From CAVQJU01 sp963712905 (lineage in GTDB: Bacteria; Acidobacteriota; Vicinamibacteria; Vicinamibacterales; CAVVIG01), in the NCBI GenBank assembly GCA_963712905.1, contig CAVQJU010000021.1, positions 43,043 through 107,042 on the forward strand: DNA of 64,000 nucleotides. Reading direction: 5' to 3'. The notes beneath the pieces were generated by a model, which saw only the letters and a list, made by a program, of their open reading frames with translations, was not told the DNA's origin and did no database searches. The translations under genes and the position numbers were made by a program. Below are positions 44,717 through 52,758 of this stretch, one piece after another; within the stretch, counting starts at the first letter, position 1; each line of letters opens with the position of its first letter.

Positions 44717-45175
44717 ATGGTCAACCTGACAGTCAACGGGAAGATGCGGGCGTATGACGGCGATCCCGACATGCCCCTGCTGTGGTACGTGCGCGACGAT
44801 CTCCGCCTGACCGGGACGCGGTTCGGCTGCGGCGCCGGGCTCTGCGGCGCCTGCACCGTCCACGTCAACGGGCAGGCGGCCCGGGCGTGCCAGACGAAGA
44901 TGAGCACGCTCGAAGGCAAGTCTGTTGTCACGATCGACGCCCTGGCCGCCGGCGGCGTGCTGCACGCGGTGCAGAAGGCGTGGATCGCGCACAACGTGCC
45001 GCAGTGCGGCTACTGCCAGTCGGGCCAGATCATGTCGGCCGCCGCGCTGCTCAAGACCACGCCCAACCCGAGCGACGCGGATATCGATCGCGCCATGAGC
45101 GGCAACATCTGCCGGTGCGGCACGTATCAGCGCATCCGGGCCGCCATCCACACGGCGGCGAAGGAGCGGGCATGA
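44717..45175 (+). CDS. iorA: [2Fe-2S] subunit of isoquinoline-oxidoreductase-type molybdenum hydroxylase
   Basis: From ATG 44717 the product is 152 residues. The plant-type cluster ligands are in FGCGAGLCGACTVHVNG plus a later Cys (RACQTKM). The second cluster motifs are PQCGYCQSGQIM and GNICRCGTYQRI. It passes electrons from the molybdenum subunit to an external acceptor. Its stop overlaps the ATG of the large subunit (ATGA), so the two are coupled. The gene name rests on family resemblance; the true substrate may be another N-heterocycle or aldehyde. Confidence 0.88.
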   Translation: MVNLTVNGKMRAYDGDPDMPLLWYVRDDLRLTGTRFGCGAGLCGACTVHVNGQAARACQTKMSTLEGKSVVTIDALAAGGVLHAVQKAWIAHNVPQCGYCQSGQIMSAAALLKTTPNPSDADIDRAMSGNICRCGTYQRIRAAIHTAAKERA

Positions 45176-47433
45176 TCATCGAAAACATCTCCCTGAGCCG
45201 GCGCCGGTTCCTTGGCGGCGTCCTGTCCGCGGGCGCCTTCGTCGTCGCCTCGCGCATCGTGCCGGACGAGCTGCTCGCGCAGGAAGCCATCTTCCGCACG
45301 AAGGCGGACGCGGCGGCTCTGCACCCGAGCGTCTACCTCGGCATCGAGCCCGACGGCACCGTCTTCATCGTCACGCACCGTTCGGAGATGGGCACGGGGA
45401 TCCGGACATCTCTTCCCCTGGTGGCGGCCGACGAGCTCGACGCCAACTGGAACCGCGTCCGCATCGAGCAGGGCGTGGGCGACACGCGGTACGGCGACCA
45501 GAACACCGACGGATCGCGATCGATTCGCGACTTTTACGACGCGTTCCGCGTGGCGGGCGCCTCGGCGAAGTCGATGCTGATCACCGCCGCGGCCGCGCAG
45601 TGGAGCGTGCCGGCGTCGGAATGCACGGCCGTGAACCACGAGATTGTTCACGCCAAGAGCGGGAAGAAGATCGGCTACGGGGCGCTCGTACCCGCGGCGG
45701 CGAAGCTGCCGGTGCCGGCCAAGGACACACTGACGTTCAAGCCGAAAACGGCGTGGAAATTCGTCGGCAAGGAACGGGAGATCTACGACCTCAAGGACAT
45801 CGCGACCGGCAAGGCGCCGTTCGGCCTCGACATCTACCGTGAAGGCATGGTCTACGCGTCCATCGAGCACCCGCCGGTGCTCGGCGGAACGATCAAGAGC
45901 CTTGACGACAAGGAGGCGCTGACCGTCAAGGGCGTGCAGCAGACCGTGTCGCTCGACACCGTCAAGCCGCCGGTGCAGTTCCAGCCGCTCGGCGGCGTGG
46001 CCGTCATCGCCAGCAACACGTGGGCGGCCCTGCAGGGCCGGAAGAAGCTGAAGATCGACTGGAACGACGGCGCGCACGCCAGCTTCAACTCCGAGACGTT
46101 CAAGCAGGAAATGATTGCGCGCGTGCGTCAGCCCGCCAAGGTCGCGCGTAACCACGGCAACGTGGACGCCGAGTTCGCCAAAGGCGGCAAGGTCCTCGAG
46201 GCGACCTATTACACGCCGCTGGCCGCGCACGCCGCGATGGAGCCGCCGGCCGCGGTCGCCGATTTCCGGAACGGCAAGGTCGAGGTGTGGACGCCGACGC
46301 AGAATCCGCAGGCCGTGCAGGAGACGGTCGCGGCCGCTGTCGGTATCGACAAGAAGAACGTCATCTGCCACGTGACGCTGCTCGGCGGCGGCTTCGGCAG
46401 GAAGTCGAAGCCCGACTTCGCGGCCGAGGCGGCCTTGTTGAGCAAGAAGGTCGGCAAGCCCGTCAAGGTGATCTGGACGCGCGAAGACGACATCCATTTC
46501 GACTTCTACCACACGACCGCCGCCGTCTATCACAAGGCGACGGTCGACGGCCGCGGCAAGCCGACGGCGTGGCTGCAGCGGTCGGTGTTCCCGCCCATCG
46601 GATCGACGTTCGGCTCGCCGGAGCCGCTCAGCTTCGAGCTCGACATGGGGTTGACGGACACCGCGTACGACGTCCCGAACATCCGCGCGGAAAACACCGG
46701 CGCGCCGGTGCACGTCCGCATCGGCTGGTTCCGTGCCGTCGCGAACAACTACCACGCGTTCGCCGCGCACAGCTTCGCCGACGAGATGGCGCACGCCGCG
46801 GGACGCGACACGCTCGAGTTCCTCCTCGACATGATCGGCCCGGGCCACGTCATCGATCTCAAGGCGCAGGGCGTGAACTACTCCAACTACGGCGCCCCGA
46901 TCGACAAATATCCCGTGGACAGCCGCCGCCTCCGGCGCGTGCTCGAAGTCGCGGGCGAGAAATCGAACTGGGGCAAGCGCAAGCCCGGCAACGGCTGGGG
47001 CATCGGCATCGCCGCGCACCGCAGCTTCAACACGTACGTCGCCTCCGTCGTCGAAGTCGAAGTGGACGCGCAGGGCCGGATCCGCATTCCGCGCATCGAT
47101 CAGGTGGCCGATGCCGGCGTGTTCATCAACCCGGACCGCGTCCGCTCGCAGTTCGAAGGCGCGGCGGTGATGGGCGCCGGCCTCGCGATGGTCGGGGAGA
47201 TCACGGCCGCCAACGGCCGGATCCAGCAGAACAACTTCGACGGCTTCCAGGTCGCGCGCATGAACACGGCGCCGGTGCAGGTCAACGTGCACTTCGTCGA
47301 GAGCGGCAACCTGCCGACGGGCGTCGGCGAGCCTGGCGTCCCGCCCGTGATGGCGGCGCTCGGCAACGCGGTCTACGCCGCCACCGGAAAACGCGTGCGC
47401 GAGCTGCCGTTCTCGCGCACCAAGCTCGTGTGA
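45172..47433 (+). CDS. iorB: Molybdenum-cofactor large subunit, isoquinoline 1-oxidoreductase/aldehyde-dehydrogenase type
   Basis: The 753-residue protein starts with a Tat signal (SLSRRRFLGGVLSAGAF), so the holoenzyme is exported folded. Family motifs include THRSEMGTGIRTSLPLVAADE, LLGGGFGRKSKPDFAAEAALL and the C-terminal ESGNLPTGVGEPGVPPVMAALGNA, where the last Glu is the expected catalytic base. It hydroxylates N-heterocycles or oxidises aldehydes, with electrons leaving through the iron-sulfur subunit. No FAD subunit is present, which is normal for the Ior type. Confidence 0.87.
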   Translation: MIIENISLSRRRFLGGVLSAGAFVVASRIVPDELLAQEAIFRTKADAAALHPSVYLGIEPDGTVFIVTHRSEMGTGIRTSLPLVAADELDANWNRVRIEQGVGDTRYGDQNTDGSRSIRDFYDAFRVAGASAKSMLITAAAAQWSVPASECTAVNHEIVHAKSGKKIGYGALVPAAAKLPVPAKDTLTFKPKTAWKFVGKEREIYDLKDIATGKAPFGLDIYREGMVYASIEHPPVLGGTIKSLDDKEALTVKGVQQTVSLDTVKPPVQFQPLGGVAVIASNTWAALQGRKKLKIDWNDGAHASFNSETFKQEMIARVRQPAKVARNHGNVDAEFAKGGKVLEATYYTPLAAHAAMEPPAAVADFRNGKVEVWTPTQNPQAVQETVAAAVGIDKKNVICHVTLLGGGFGRKSKPDFAAEAALLSKKVGKPVKVIWTREDDIHFDFYHTTAAVYHKATVDGRGKPTAWLQRSVFPPIGSTFGSPEPLSFELDMGLTDTAYDVPNIRAENTGAPVHVRIGWFRAVANNYHAFAAHSFADEMAHAAGRDTLEFLLDMIGPGHVIDLKAQGVNYSNYGAPIDKYPVDSRRLRRVLEVAGEKSNWGKRKPGNGWGIGIAAHRSFNTYVASVVEVEVDAQGRIRIPRIDQVADAGVFINPDRVRSQFEGAAVMGAGLAMVGEITAANGRIQQNNFDGFQVARMNTAPVQVNVHFVESGNLPTGVGEPGVPPVMAALGNAVYAATGKRVRELPFSRTKLV

Positions 47434-47434
47434 C

Positions 47435-47776
47435 GTGAAGAAATCCGCCAAGCAAGCCGAGCGGCGCCGGCGCAAGACCGGCGACGTCCAGATCAAGGCG
47501 ATCAAATGGGTCGTCCTGCTCGCCGTCATCGGGCTCATCGGCTACGGTGTGTCCCGGATGGACGGCATCGCGTACGGAGAGCGCGAGCTCTCCGCCGTGA
47601 ATTTCTCGGACCTCACCGCCGACGCGAAACGAACCGCGCTCAAAGCCGCGAACGAAGCGCGGTGCACGTGCGGCTGCGGGATGACGCTCGCGCAGTGCGT
47701 CGCCACCGACATGACCTGTCCGGTTCGCGAAGGCAACCTCGACCGGATCAGGACGATGGTGCGGAATGCCATGTAG
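47435..47776 (+). CDS. Single-pass membrane protein with C-x-C-G-C motif
   Basis: From GTG 47435 the product is 113 residues: a basic N-terminus (KKSAKQAERRRRKTG), one membrane segment (WVVLLAVIGLIGYGVS), and a C-terminal domain with CTCGCGMTLAQCVATDMTCP. The Cys arrangement recalls CcmH-like or metal-binding domains, but the match is weak. It directly follows the molybdenum hydroxylase genes and may help maturation or electron transfer. Its stop codon is the TAG of the REP foot. Confidence 0.65.
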   Translation: MKKSAKQAERRRRKTGDVQIKAIKWVVLLAVIGLIGYGVSRMDGIAYGERELSAVNFSDLTADAKRTALKAANEARCTCGCGMTLAQCVATDMTCPVREGNLDRIRTMVRNAM

Positions 47777-47797
47777 GGCGGCCCTTTCAGGGCCGCC
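47773..47797. repeat. Single REP-like hairpin
   Basis: The GTAG foot (47773-47776, containing the upstream stop codon) leads into arms GGCGGCCC/GGGCCGCC around TTTCA. It is followed by a low-complexity tract with GGGGTTAGAGG-type units up to about 47850. Confidence 0.78.
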
Positions 47798-47862
47798 GAC
47801 CCTGGGGGTTAGAGGTTAGGGGTTCGGGACTAGGGGCTGGGGGCTGGGGAAGAAAAGAACAT

Positions 47863-48448
47863 ATGAAGATGCGTCATTCGTTGATGGGAGTACTCGCGGC
47901 GTGCGTGTGCGTCGCAGTGACTGTCGGCCACGCGCAGCAGGCGACGCCTGGCGCAGCGGCGCAGGGCGGAGGACGCGGTCAGGCGCCGCCGGCCGCACCG
48001 GGAGGCCGGGGCGCGGGACGCGCGCCGACGGCGCCGCCGCCGATCAACTGGCCCTCGCCGCCGCTGCCTGACGGACCGATCGTGATGGACACGGCGATCC
48101 AGCACCAGATTCGGCTCGTTGTGACCAAAGGTCTCAACCAGCCCTGGAGCATGGCGTTTCTGCCCGACGGCGGCATCCTGGTCACGGAGCGCCCCGGTCG
48201 GCTGCGCATCGTCCGCAACGGCGTGCTCGATCCGACGCCCGTCGCCGGCCTGCCGAAGGTGCAGGCGGCCGGCCTCGCTGGACTGATGGACCTCGCCCTC
48301 CATCCGCAGTTCGCCGAGAACAAGCTGGTGTACTTCACGTACCACAAGCCTCAGGTGGCCGGCCCGGATGGTCTGCTGGCCGGACCGACAGGTGGGCGCG
48401 GGCCGGCGCCGCCGGCCGGCGTCATCACGCTCGCGCGCGCGAGATATG
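47863..48448 (+). pseudogene. PQQ-dependent aldose sugar dehydrogenase, C-terminus lost at junction
   Basis: The first 195 residues are intact: a signal peptide, a Pro/Gly-rich linker, then the soluble-glucose-dehydrogenase-like propeller start with NQPWSMAFLPDGGILVTERP and LAGLMDLALHPQFAENKLVY. Family proteins continue for about 250 more residues. Here, after VITLARARYG near 48448, the frame enters unrelated sequence. The downstream NuoF-like gene is truncated at the same place in another frame. This marks the fusion point. Confidence 0.85.
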
Positions 48449-48455
48449 GGCGGTT
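48430..48455. other. Probable chimeric junction between two genomes
   Basis: At this short GC-repetitive stretch (CGCGCGCGAGATATGGGCGG), a sugar dehydrogenase ends mid-domain in one frame and a NuoF-like protein begins mid-domain in another. Intergenic repeat families present on the left are not seen on the right. Confidence 0.7.
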
Positions 48456-49655
48456 CCGCGGAGGCCCATTCCTGACCACCAAGACCCTACCGGCGCCGAC
48501 CCCGACGAGCTCCTGGCTCGGCTCGCGGCTTCGGGTCTGCGCGGCCGCGGGGGCGGCTGGTTCCCCGCCGCTCGCAAATGGCGGGCCGTGCGGGTGGAGG
48601 GCGGCGAGCCCTTCGTGGTGGCCAACGGAGCCGAGGGCGAGCCCGGCTCGATCAAGGACCGCCATCTGCTGCGCACCCAGGCCGAGGACGTCCTGGCCGG
48701 CCTGGCCCTGGCCGCCCGCGGCGTGGGCGCGCGCGAGGCCGTGGTCTTCCTCAAGCGGTCGTTCGTCCGCGAGTCGGAAGCGCTGACGAAAGCGCTCGCG
48801 GCCGGCGCCGGGGCGGGCTTGCCCGTGCGGGTGGTCCACGGCGACGACAGCTACATCGTGGGGGAAGAGACGGCCCTCCTCGAATCGCTCGAGGGGCGGA
48901 AGCCCTGGCCGCGAGCCAAGCCGCCCCTGCCTGCGGCGGTCGGCTATCGGGGCCGCCCGACCCTCGTCCATAACGTCGAGACCCTGCTGCGTCTGCCCAG
49001 AGCACTCGCCGACCCTGCCGGATTTCGAGCGGACGAGTCCACGTTCGTGTCCCTCTGGGGCGACGTGCGTCGCCCGGGCCTCTACGAGGTCCGCCTGGGC
49101 ACGACCCTGCGCACCCTGATCGAGAGCCAGGGCGGCGGCGCACCCGAGGGCGTCGCCTTCGTCTTCCCCGGAGGGCCCTCCTCGCCGCCGTTGTCGGAGG
49201 CCGAGCTCGACACCCCGCTGGATCCCGACGCGCTGCGCACGCGCGGCTCGTCGCTGGGCACGGCCGCGCTCCTGGTCGTGGATCGCACTCGCGACCCGTT
49301 CGACCTGGCGGTGGCTTTGGCGGCGTTCTTCGAACGCGAGTCGTGCGGCCAGTGCCCGCCCTGCGTGCGCGGCACCGAGAGCCTCCACAAGATCGCCCGG
49401 GCGCTCCAGACCGGGCAGGCCCGTGCCCAGGACGTGGCCGACGTCGGCGAAGTCGCCGGCTTCATGGGCATGCACGGCTACTGCGCCCACTGCCGCGCCG
49501 CCGCGGGATCGGTAAAGCGCCTCGTCTCGCTGAACGGACCCGCGGTGGCGGCGGTCGTCGCGGGCACCGGCGTGAGGCCTTTACCGAGCGCGGCCTACGA
49601 TCCCTTCTCCTCCGGGTCGCCGCAACGGGCCGCGATCGAGGCGGTGCTGGCATGA
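48441..49655 (+). CDS. NuoF-like FMN/[4Fe-4S] flavoprotein, N-terminus missing
   Basis: The visible part (about 404 residues) has the FMN/NADH motif SGLRGRGGGWFPAARKW, the family segment NGAEGEPGSIKDRHL, an SLBB domain (GDVRRPGLYEVRLGTTLRTLI) and the cluster motif ESCGQCPPCVRGTES with a later CAHC. It belongs to the NADH-quinone-oxidoreductase 51-kDa group, but GYCAHCRAAAGSVKRLV and the spacing are divergent, and no NuoE or NuoG is adjacent. The 5' part is cut by the junction. Its stop overlaps the next ATG. Confidence 0.8.
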   Translation, partial: EIWAVPRRPIPDHQDPTGADPDELLARLAASGLRGRGGGWFPAARKWRAVRVEGGEPFVVANGAEGEPGSIKDRHLLRTQAEDVLAGLALAARGVGAREAVVFLKRSFVRESEALTKALAAGAGAGLPVRVVHGDDSYIVGEETALLESLEGRKPWPRAKPPLPAAVGYRGRPTLVHNVETLLRLPRALADPAGFRADESTFVSLWGDVRRPGLYEVRLGTTLRTLIESQGGGAPEGVAFVFPGGPSSPPLSEAELDTPLDPDALRTRGSSLGTAALLVVDRTRDPFDLAVALAAFFERESCGQCPPCVRGTESLHKIARALQTGQARAQDVADVGEVAGFMGMHGYCAHCRAAAGSVKRLVSLNGPAVAAVVAGTGVRPLPSAAYDPFSSGSPQRAAIEAVLA

Positions 49656-50437
49656 CCGCCGTCTTCTTCCTCTTTCTCCTCCACACGTCCGTCGGCATGC
49701 TCTTCGCCCTGTGCCTCGTGCCGCATCGCGCCGGCGATCGGTTCTTCAAGCTCTGTGCGGCCAGCGCCGCCTTGATGACCACGGCGGCCCTGGCCCTTCT
49801 CTGGAGGCGCTACGGCCCGAGCGCGCCCGACGCCCTGTTTCCGCGCTACACGGCCCTTCTCGGATCCACGGGCCTGCTGCTGGGTCTGGCGGTCGTGCTG
49901 AATCGAGCGTGGCACTTCGGCTGGAGGCGCGCCTACGATGCGCTGCTCTGGGCCGCGACCGTGGCCGGCGGCCTGGCCCTCGCGCTCGCCGCTCGCACGG
50001 GGGCGGAGCTGGCGAGCGATGCCACCTCCGCCCTGCTGCTGGGCGCGGCCGCCTCGGCCATGGTCCTCGGCCACTACTACCTGGTCGTGCTCGACCTGCC
50101 CATCAGCGCGCTGCGCCGCCTCACGGTGCTGCTCGTGACCGCGATCGGCTTGCGTACGGTCGTGGTGGCCGCGGCCCTCTTCGCGGCGCGAGGCGCGGGC
50201 CTGCACGAAGCCGGGCTCGTGGCGAGCGGCCTCTTCAGCCCCGACGGCATCTTCGTCTGGATGCGGCTGCTCTTCGGCATCGTGGGTCCCCTCTCCCTCG
50301 TCTACTTCATCTGGAGGACGGTCGAGATCCGTTCCACCCAGTCCGCCACCGGGATCCTCTACGTGCAGCTCTTCCTGGTGCTCGCCGGCGAGCTCCTGGC
50401 CAAGCACCTGCGGGTGTTCTCGGGCCTGCCCCTCTAG
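49652..50437 (+). CDS. Polytopic membrane protein, unknown function
   Basis: The 261-residue protein has seven or eight membrane segments with few loops. Conserved-looking features include MVLGHYYLVVLDLPISALRR in the middle and FVWMRLLFGIVGPLSLVYF near the end; His and Tyr in GHYYL could bind heme or a quinone, but this is speculation. It is coupled to the NuoF-like gene by an ATGA overlap. I do not recognise the family. Confidence 0.72.
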   Translation: MTAVFFLFLLHTSVGMLFALCLVPHRAGDRFFKLCAASAALMTTAALALLWRRYGPSAPDALFPRYTALLGSTGLLLGLAVVLNRAWHFGWRRAYDALLWAATVAGGLALALAARTGAELASDATSALLLGAAASAMVLGHYYLVVLDLPISALRRLTVLLVTAIGLRTVVVAAALFAARGAGLHEAGLVASGLFSPDGIFVWMRLLFGIVGPLSLVYFIWRTVEIRSTQSATGILYVQLFLVLAGELLAKHLRVFSGLPL

Positions 50438-50439
50438 CC

Positions 50440-50868
50440 GTGCGGGAGCCCGAGATCGCCTTCACCTGTCCGGCCTGCGGCCGCGAGGCGGCGGGTGGCC
50501 TCGACGGCCGCGGGCGATGCCGGAGCTGCGGTGCCGAGACCGCCCTCGAGCTCACCGCCTCTCTGCGCGAGGCGCGGGTAGTGGACCGCTGCCCGCGTTG
50601 CGAGGGCGAGCAACTCTACGTGCAGCGCGACTTCAACCAGCGCGCTGGCCTCGTCGTCGTCATCGTGGGCGCCGCTCTGGCCCCCTTCACGCCCTACTAC
50701 TCGAGCCTGTTCGTGGCCGCGGCCATCGACGCCTTGCTCTACCTGGTGCTGCCCGAGATCGCCATCTGCTACCGCTGCGGCACCCACTTCCGCGGCTTCA
50801 CCCGCAACCCCAGGCACGAAGCCTTCGACCTCCACATCGCCGAGCAATACGGCAAGCCGGGGCGGTGA
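50440..50868 (+). CDS. Zinc-ribbon membrane protein
   Basis: From GTG 50440 the 142-residue protein has paired zinc knuckles (CPACGREA and CRSCGAE, then CPRCEGEQ) followed by two hydrophobic segments (VVVIVGAALAPF, LFVAAAIDALLYLVLP) and a last CYRCGTHF. The order suggests zinc-bound cytosolic ends around a short membrane hairpin. Function unknown. It lies 2 nt after the previous stop and is in the same operon. Confidence 0.72.
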   Translation: MREPEIAFTCPACGREAAGGLDGRGRCRSCGAETALELTASLREARVVDRCPRCEGEQLYVQRDFNQRAGLVVVIVGAALAPFTPYYSSLFVAAAIDALLYLVLPEIAICYRCGTHFRGFTRNPRHEAFDLHIAEQYGKPGR

Positions 50869-50906
50869 CGGGACGGCCGGTCCCCTGGCCGACTAGAATC
50901 CGCGCC

Positions 50907-51593
50907 ATGCTCTTCCTGGCCACCCTCCTGCTCCTGCAGGCCCCCCCTCATCTCGACCCGCTCGTGGGCCTGTCCCCAAGACTCCCCGGCACCCTCCGCG
51001 TGTACCTCGTCCGGCACGGCCAGGCCTTGTCCAACCTCGACCCCCAACCGGATCTGCCGCCGCAGCAGCTCGATCACCTCACCACGCTGGGACAGGCCCA
51101 GGCCGATCGGGCCGGACGGGCCCTGGCCGGCCACGACGTGACCCTGGTGCTGACGTCGCCGGCGTCGCGGGCCGGAGAGACGGCGGCGCGCATGGCCACG
51201 CTCCTAGGGACGGCCCCGCCCAAGGTCGAGCCCCGGCTGCATCCTCTCGCTCTCGGCAACGATCCGGCCGGGACGCCCCTCGACTGGGACGCGCGGATCG
51301 CCGAGTGGGCGAAAGGCCGCGACCCGAGCCCGCCGGGAGGCGAGTCGATGGGGCAGATGGGGGCCCGGGTGGACGAGCTCGTGCTGGCCCTGGCCGCGGA
51401 GCGCCGTGATCGAACGGTAGTCCTGGTCGCCCACGGCGAGGTGATCGGCTCCTACCTCGGCCGGCTCCGCGGCATTCCCGCGCCGAAGCGCTACCCGCCC
51501 GACCTCGCCAACGGCTCGATCACCACCGTCGAGGTGGGACCCGACGGCCGACCACGCCTGCGCCTCGCCAACTACCGCCCCCCCGAACCCTGA
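50907..51593 (+). CDS. Histidine phosphatase (phosphoglycerate-mutase-like)
   Basis: The 228-residue protein starts at ATG 50907 with a hydrophobic N-terminus (LFLATLLLLQAPP) that could be a signal. The branch-1 histidine phosphatase core has VYLVRHGQALSN (catalytic His), TSPASRAGETA (Arg), and VVLVAHGEVIGSYL (second His). It would remove phosphate from a small metabolite or protein. Its end is 7 nt before mutM. Confidence 0.83.
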   Translation: MLFLATLLLLQAPPHLDPLVGLSPRLPGTLRVYLVRHGQALSNLDPQPDLPPQQLDHLTTLGQAQADRAGRALAGHDVTLVLTSPASRAGETAARMATLLGTAPPKVEPRLHPLALGNDPAGTPLDWDARIAEWAKGRDPSPPGGESMGQMGARVDELVLALAAERRDRTVVLVAHGEVIGSYLGRLRGIPAPKRYPPDLANGSITTVEVGPDGRPRLRLANYRPPEP

Positions 51594-51600
51594 ACCGGCC

Positions 51601-52464
51601 ATGCCCGAGCTTCCCGATCTCCTGCACATCCAGGCAAAGCTCGGGGAGGCCTTGCTCAATTGGCACGTGGCCAGCGAGCGGGTGCGCGAGCCCGTGGTCC
51701 TCCGCTTCGCCGTCCGCGGCAACCTCTCGCTCCTGCTGGGCCGGCCCTTGCACGCGCTGCTCCGCAAGTCGCACTTCCTGGTCTTCCGCTTCGAGGGCCT
51801 CGACCTGGCCATCAACCCCATGCTCGCCGGCCGCTTCCGCGTGTGCGAGCCCGACGCGAAGGCCGAGGCCTCCCTGGCCTTCGCCCTCGGCTTCTCGCCC
51901 GCGGGCAGTCCCGAGGGCAAGCCCCCCGAGCGCGAGCTGCGCTACCTCGACGACAAGAAGATGGGCAAGGCCTACCTCATCGCGAACGACGACTGGAAGG
52001 CGATCCCGGGCATGCAGACGGGAGGCATCGACATCCTGGGCCCGGAGTTCACCAAGGAGCGTTTCGTGAGCCTCCTGAAGCACCGCCGCGACCAGGTGCG
52101 GGTGTTCCTGCTGGACAAGAAGGCCCTCGACAGCCTGGGCAACGCCTATGCCGACGAGGTGCTCTTCGAGGCGGGAATCCACCCCAAGACCTTCTGCCGA
52201 TCCCTCTCCCACGACGACGGCGTGAGGCTGCACGACGCCATCGTGAAGGTGATGACGGAGGCGGTGGCCGAGGTGGCCGCTCGGGGCGAGCCCACGGAGA
52301 TGAAGGTCCGCGACTTCCTGAAGGTCCGCCGCAAGGAAACCTGTCCGCGCTGCGGGGCCACCCTGCGCACCGCCGGGGTGAAGGGCATGGACGCCTACTT
52401 CTGCCCGCACTGCCAGCCCGCCCGGCGGCCCGGCTTCGTGGATTGGACGAAGACCGGGCGCTGA
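51601..52464 (+). CDS. mutM: Formamidopyrimidine-DNA glycosylase family protein
   Basis: The 287-residue protein begins MPELPDL, keeping Pro2 and Glu3 needed for glycosylase/lyase chemistry. It has KSHFLVFRFEGLDLAINPML and the helix-two-turn-helix segment DSLGNAYADEVLFEAGIHP. The C-terminal zinc finger is CPRCGATLRTAGVKGMDAYF, then CPHCQ. It removes oxidised purines from DNA. It differs from the classical MPELPEVE start and is shifted toward the Fpg-like Nei group, so the gene name is tentative. Confidence 0.85.
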   Translation: MPELPDLLHIQAKLGEALLNWHVASERVREPVVLRFAVRGNLSLLLGRPLHALLRKSHFLVFRFEGLDLAINPMLAGRFRVCEPDAKAEASLAFALGFSPAGSPEGKPPERELRYLDDKKMGKAYLIANDDWKAIPGMQTGGIDILGPEFTKERFVSLLKHRRDQVRVFLLDKKALDSLGNAYADEVLFEAGIHPKTFCRSLSHDDGVRLHDAIVKVMTEAVAEVAARGEPTEMKVRDFLKVRRKETCPRCGATLRTAGVKGMDAYFCPHCQPARRPGFVDWTKTGR

Positions 52465-52531
52465 CGCTGGACAAGGCCGGGGGTGGGCTGGATAATGTGC
52501 TGTTCCGCTTCAGGAGGAAACCCAGGACAGG

Positions 52532-52750
52532 ATGAGCAAGGAAGATCTAATCGAGCTGCAGGGGGTGGTCAGCGAGGTGCTGGCCGGTGGTAACTACAAG
52601 ATCAAGATCAGCGACAACCACGAGGTGCTGGCCCGGCTGAACGGCAAGATGCGGCAGTTCCGCATCCGCGTGATCCAGGGCGACCGGGTGACAGTGGGAG
52701 TTTCGCCCTACGACTTGAAGCGCGGCCTCATCACCTATCGCGCCAAGTAG
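52532..52750 (+). CDS. infA: Translation initiation factor IF-1
   Basis: The 72-residue OB-fold protein (MSKEDLIELQGVVSEVLAGG, then FRIRVIQGDRVTVGVSPYD) is a full-length IF-1. It binds the ribosomal A site during initiation. AGGAGG lies 14-19 nt upstream, and a GATAAT -10-like element occurs near 52490. It is followed closely by a HAD-type gene rather than the usual ribosomal-protein operon. Confidence 0.95.
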   Translation: MSKEDLIELQGVVSEVLAGGNYKIKISDNHEVLARLNGKMRQFRIRVIQGDRVTVGVSPYDLKRGLITYRAK

Positions 52751-52758
52751 GACCCGCC

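Noticed and set aside
45127..47538. Minus-strand ORF of 803 codons
   Set aside because: It is antisense to the molybdenum hydroxylase large subunit and typical of GC-rich shadow frames.
48441..49655. Start of a complete complex I operon
   Set aside because: Only a NuoF-like protein is present; the following genes are not nuo genes and the 5' side is cut by the junction.
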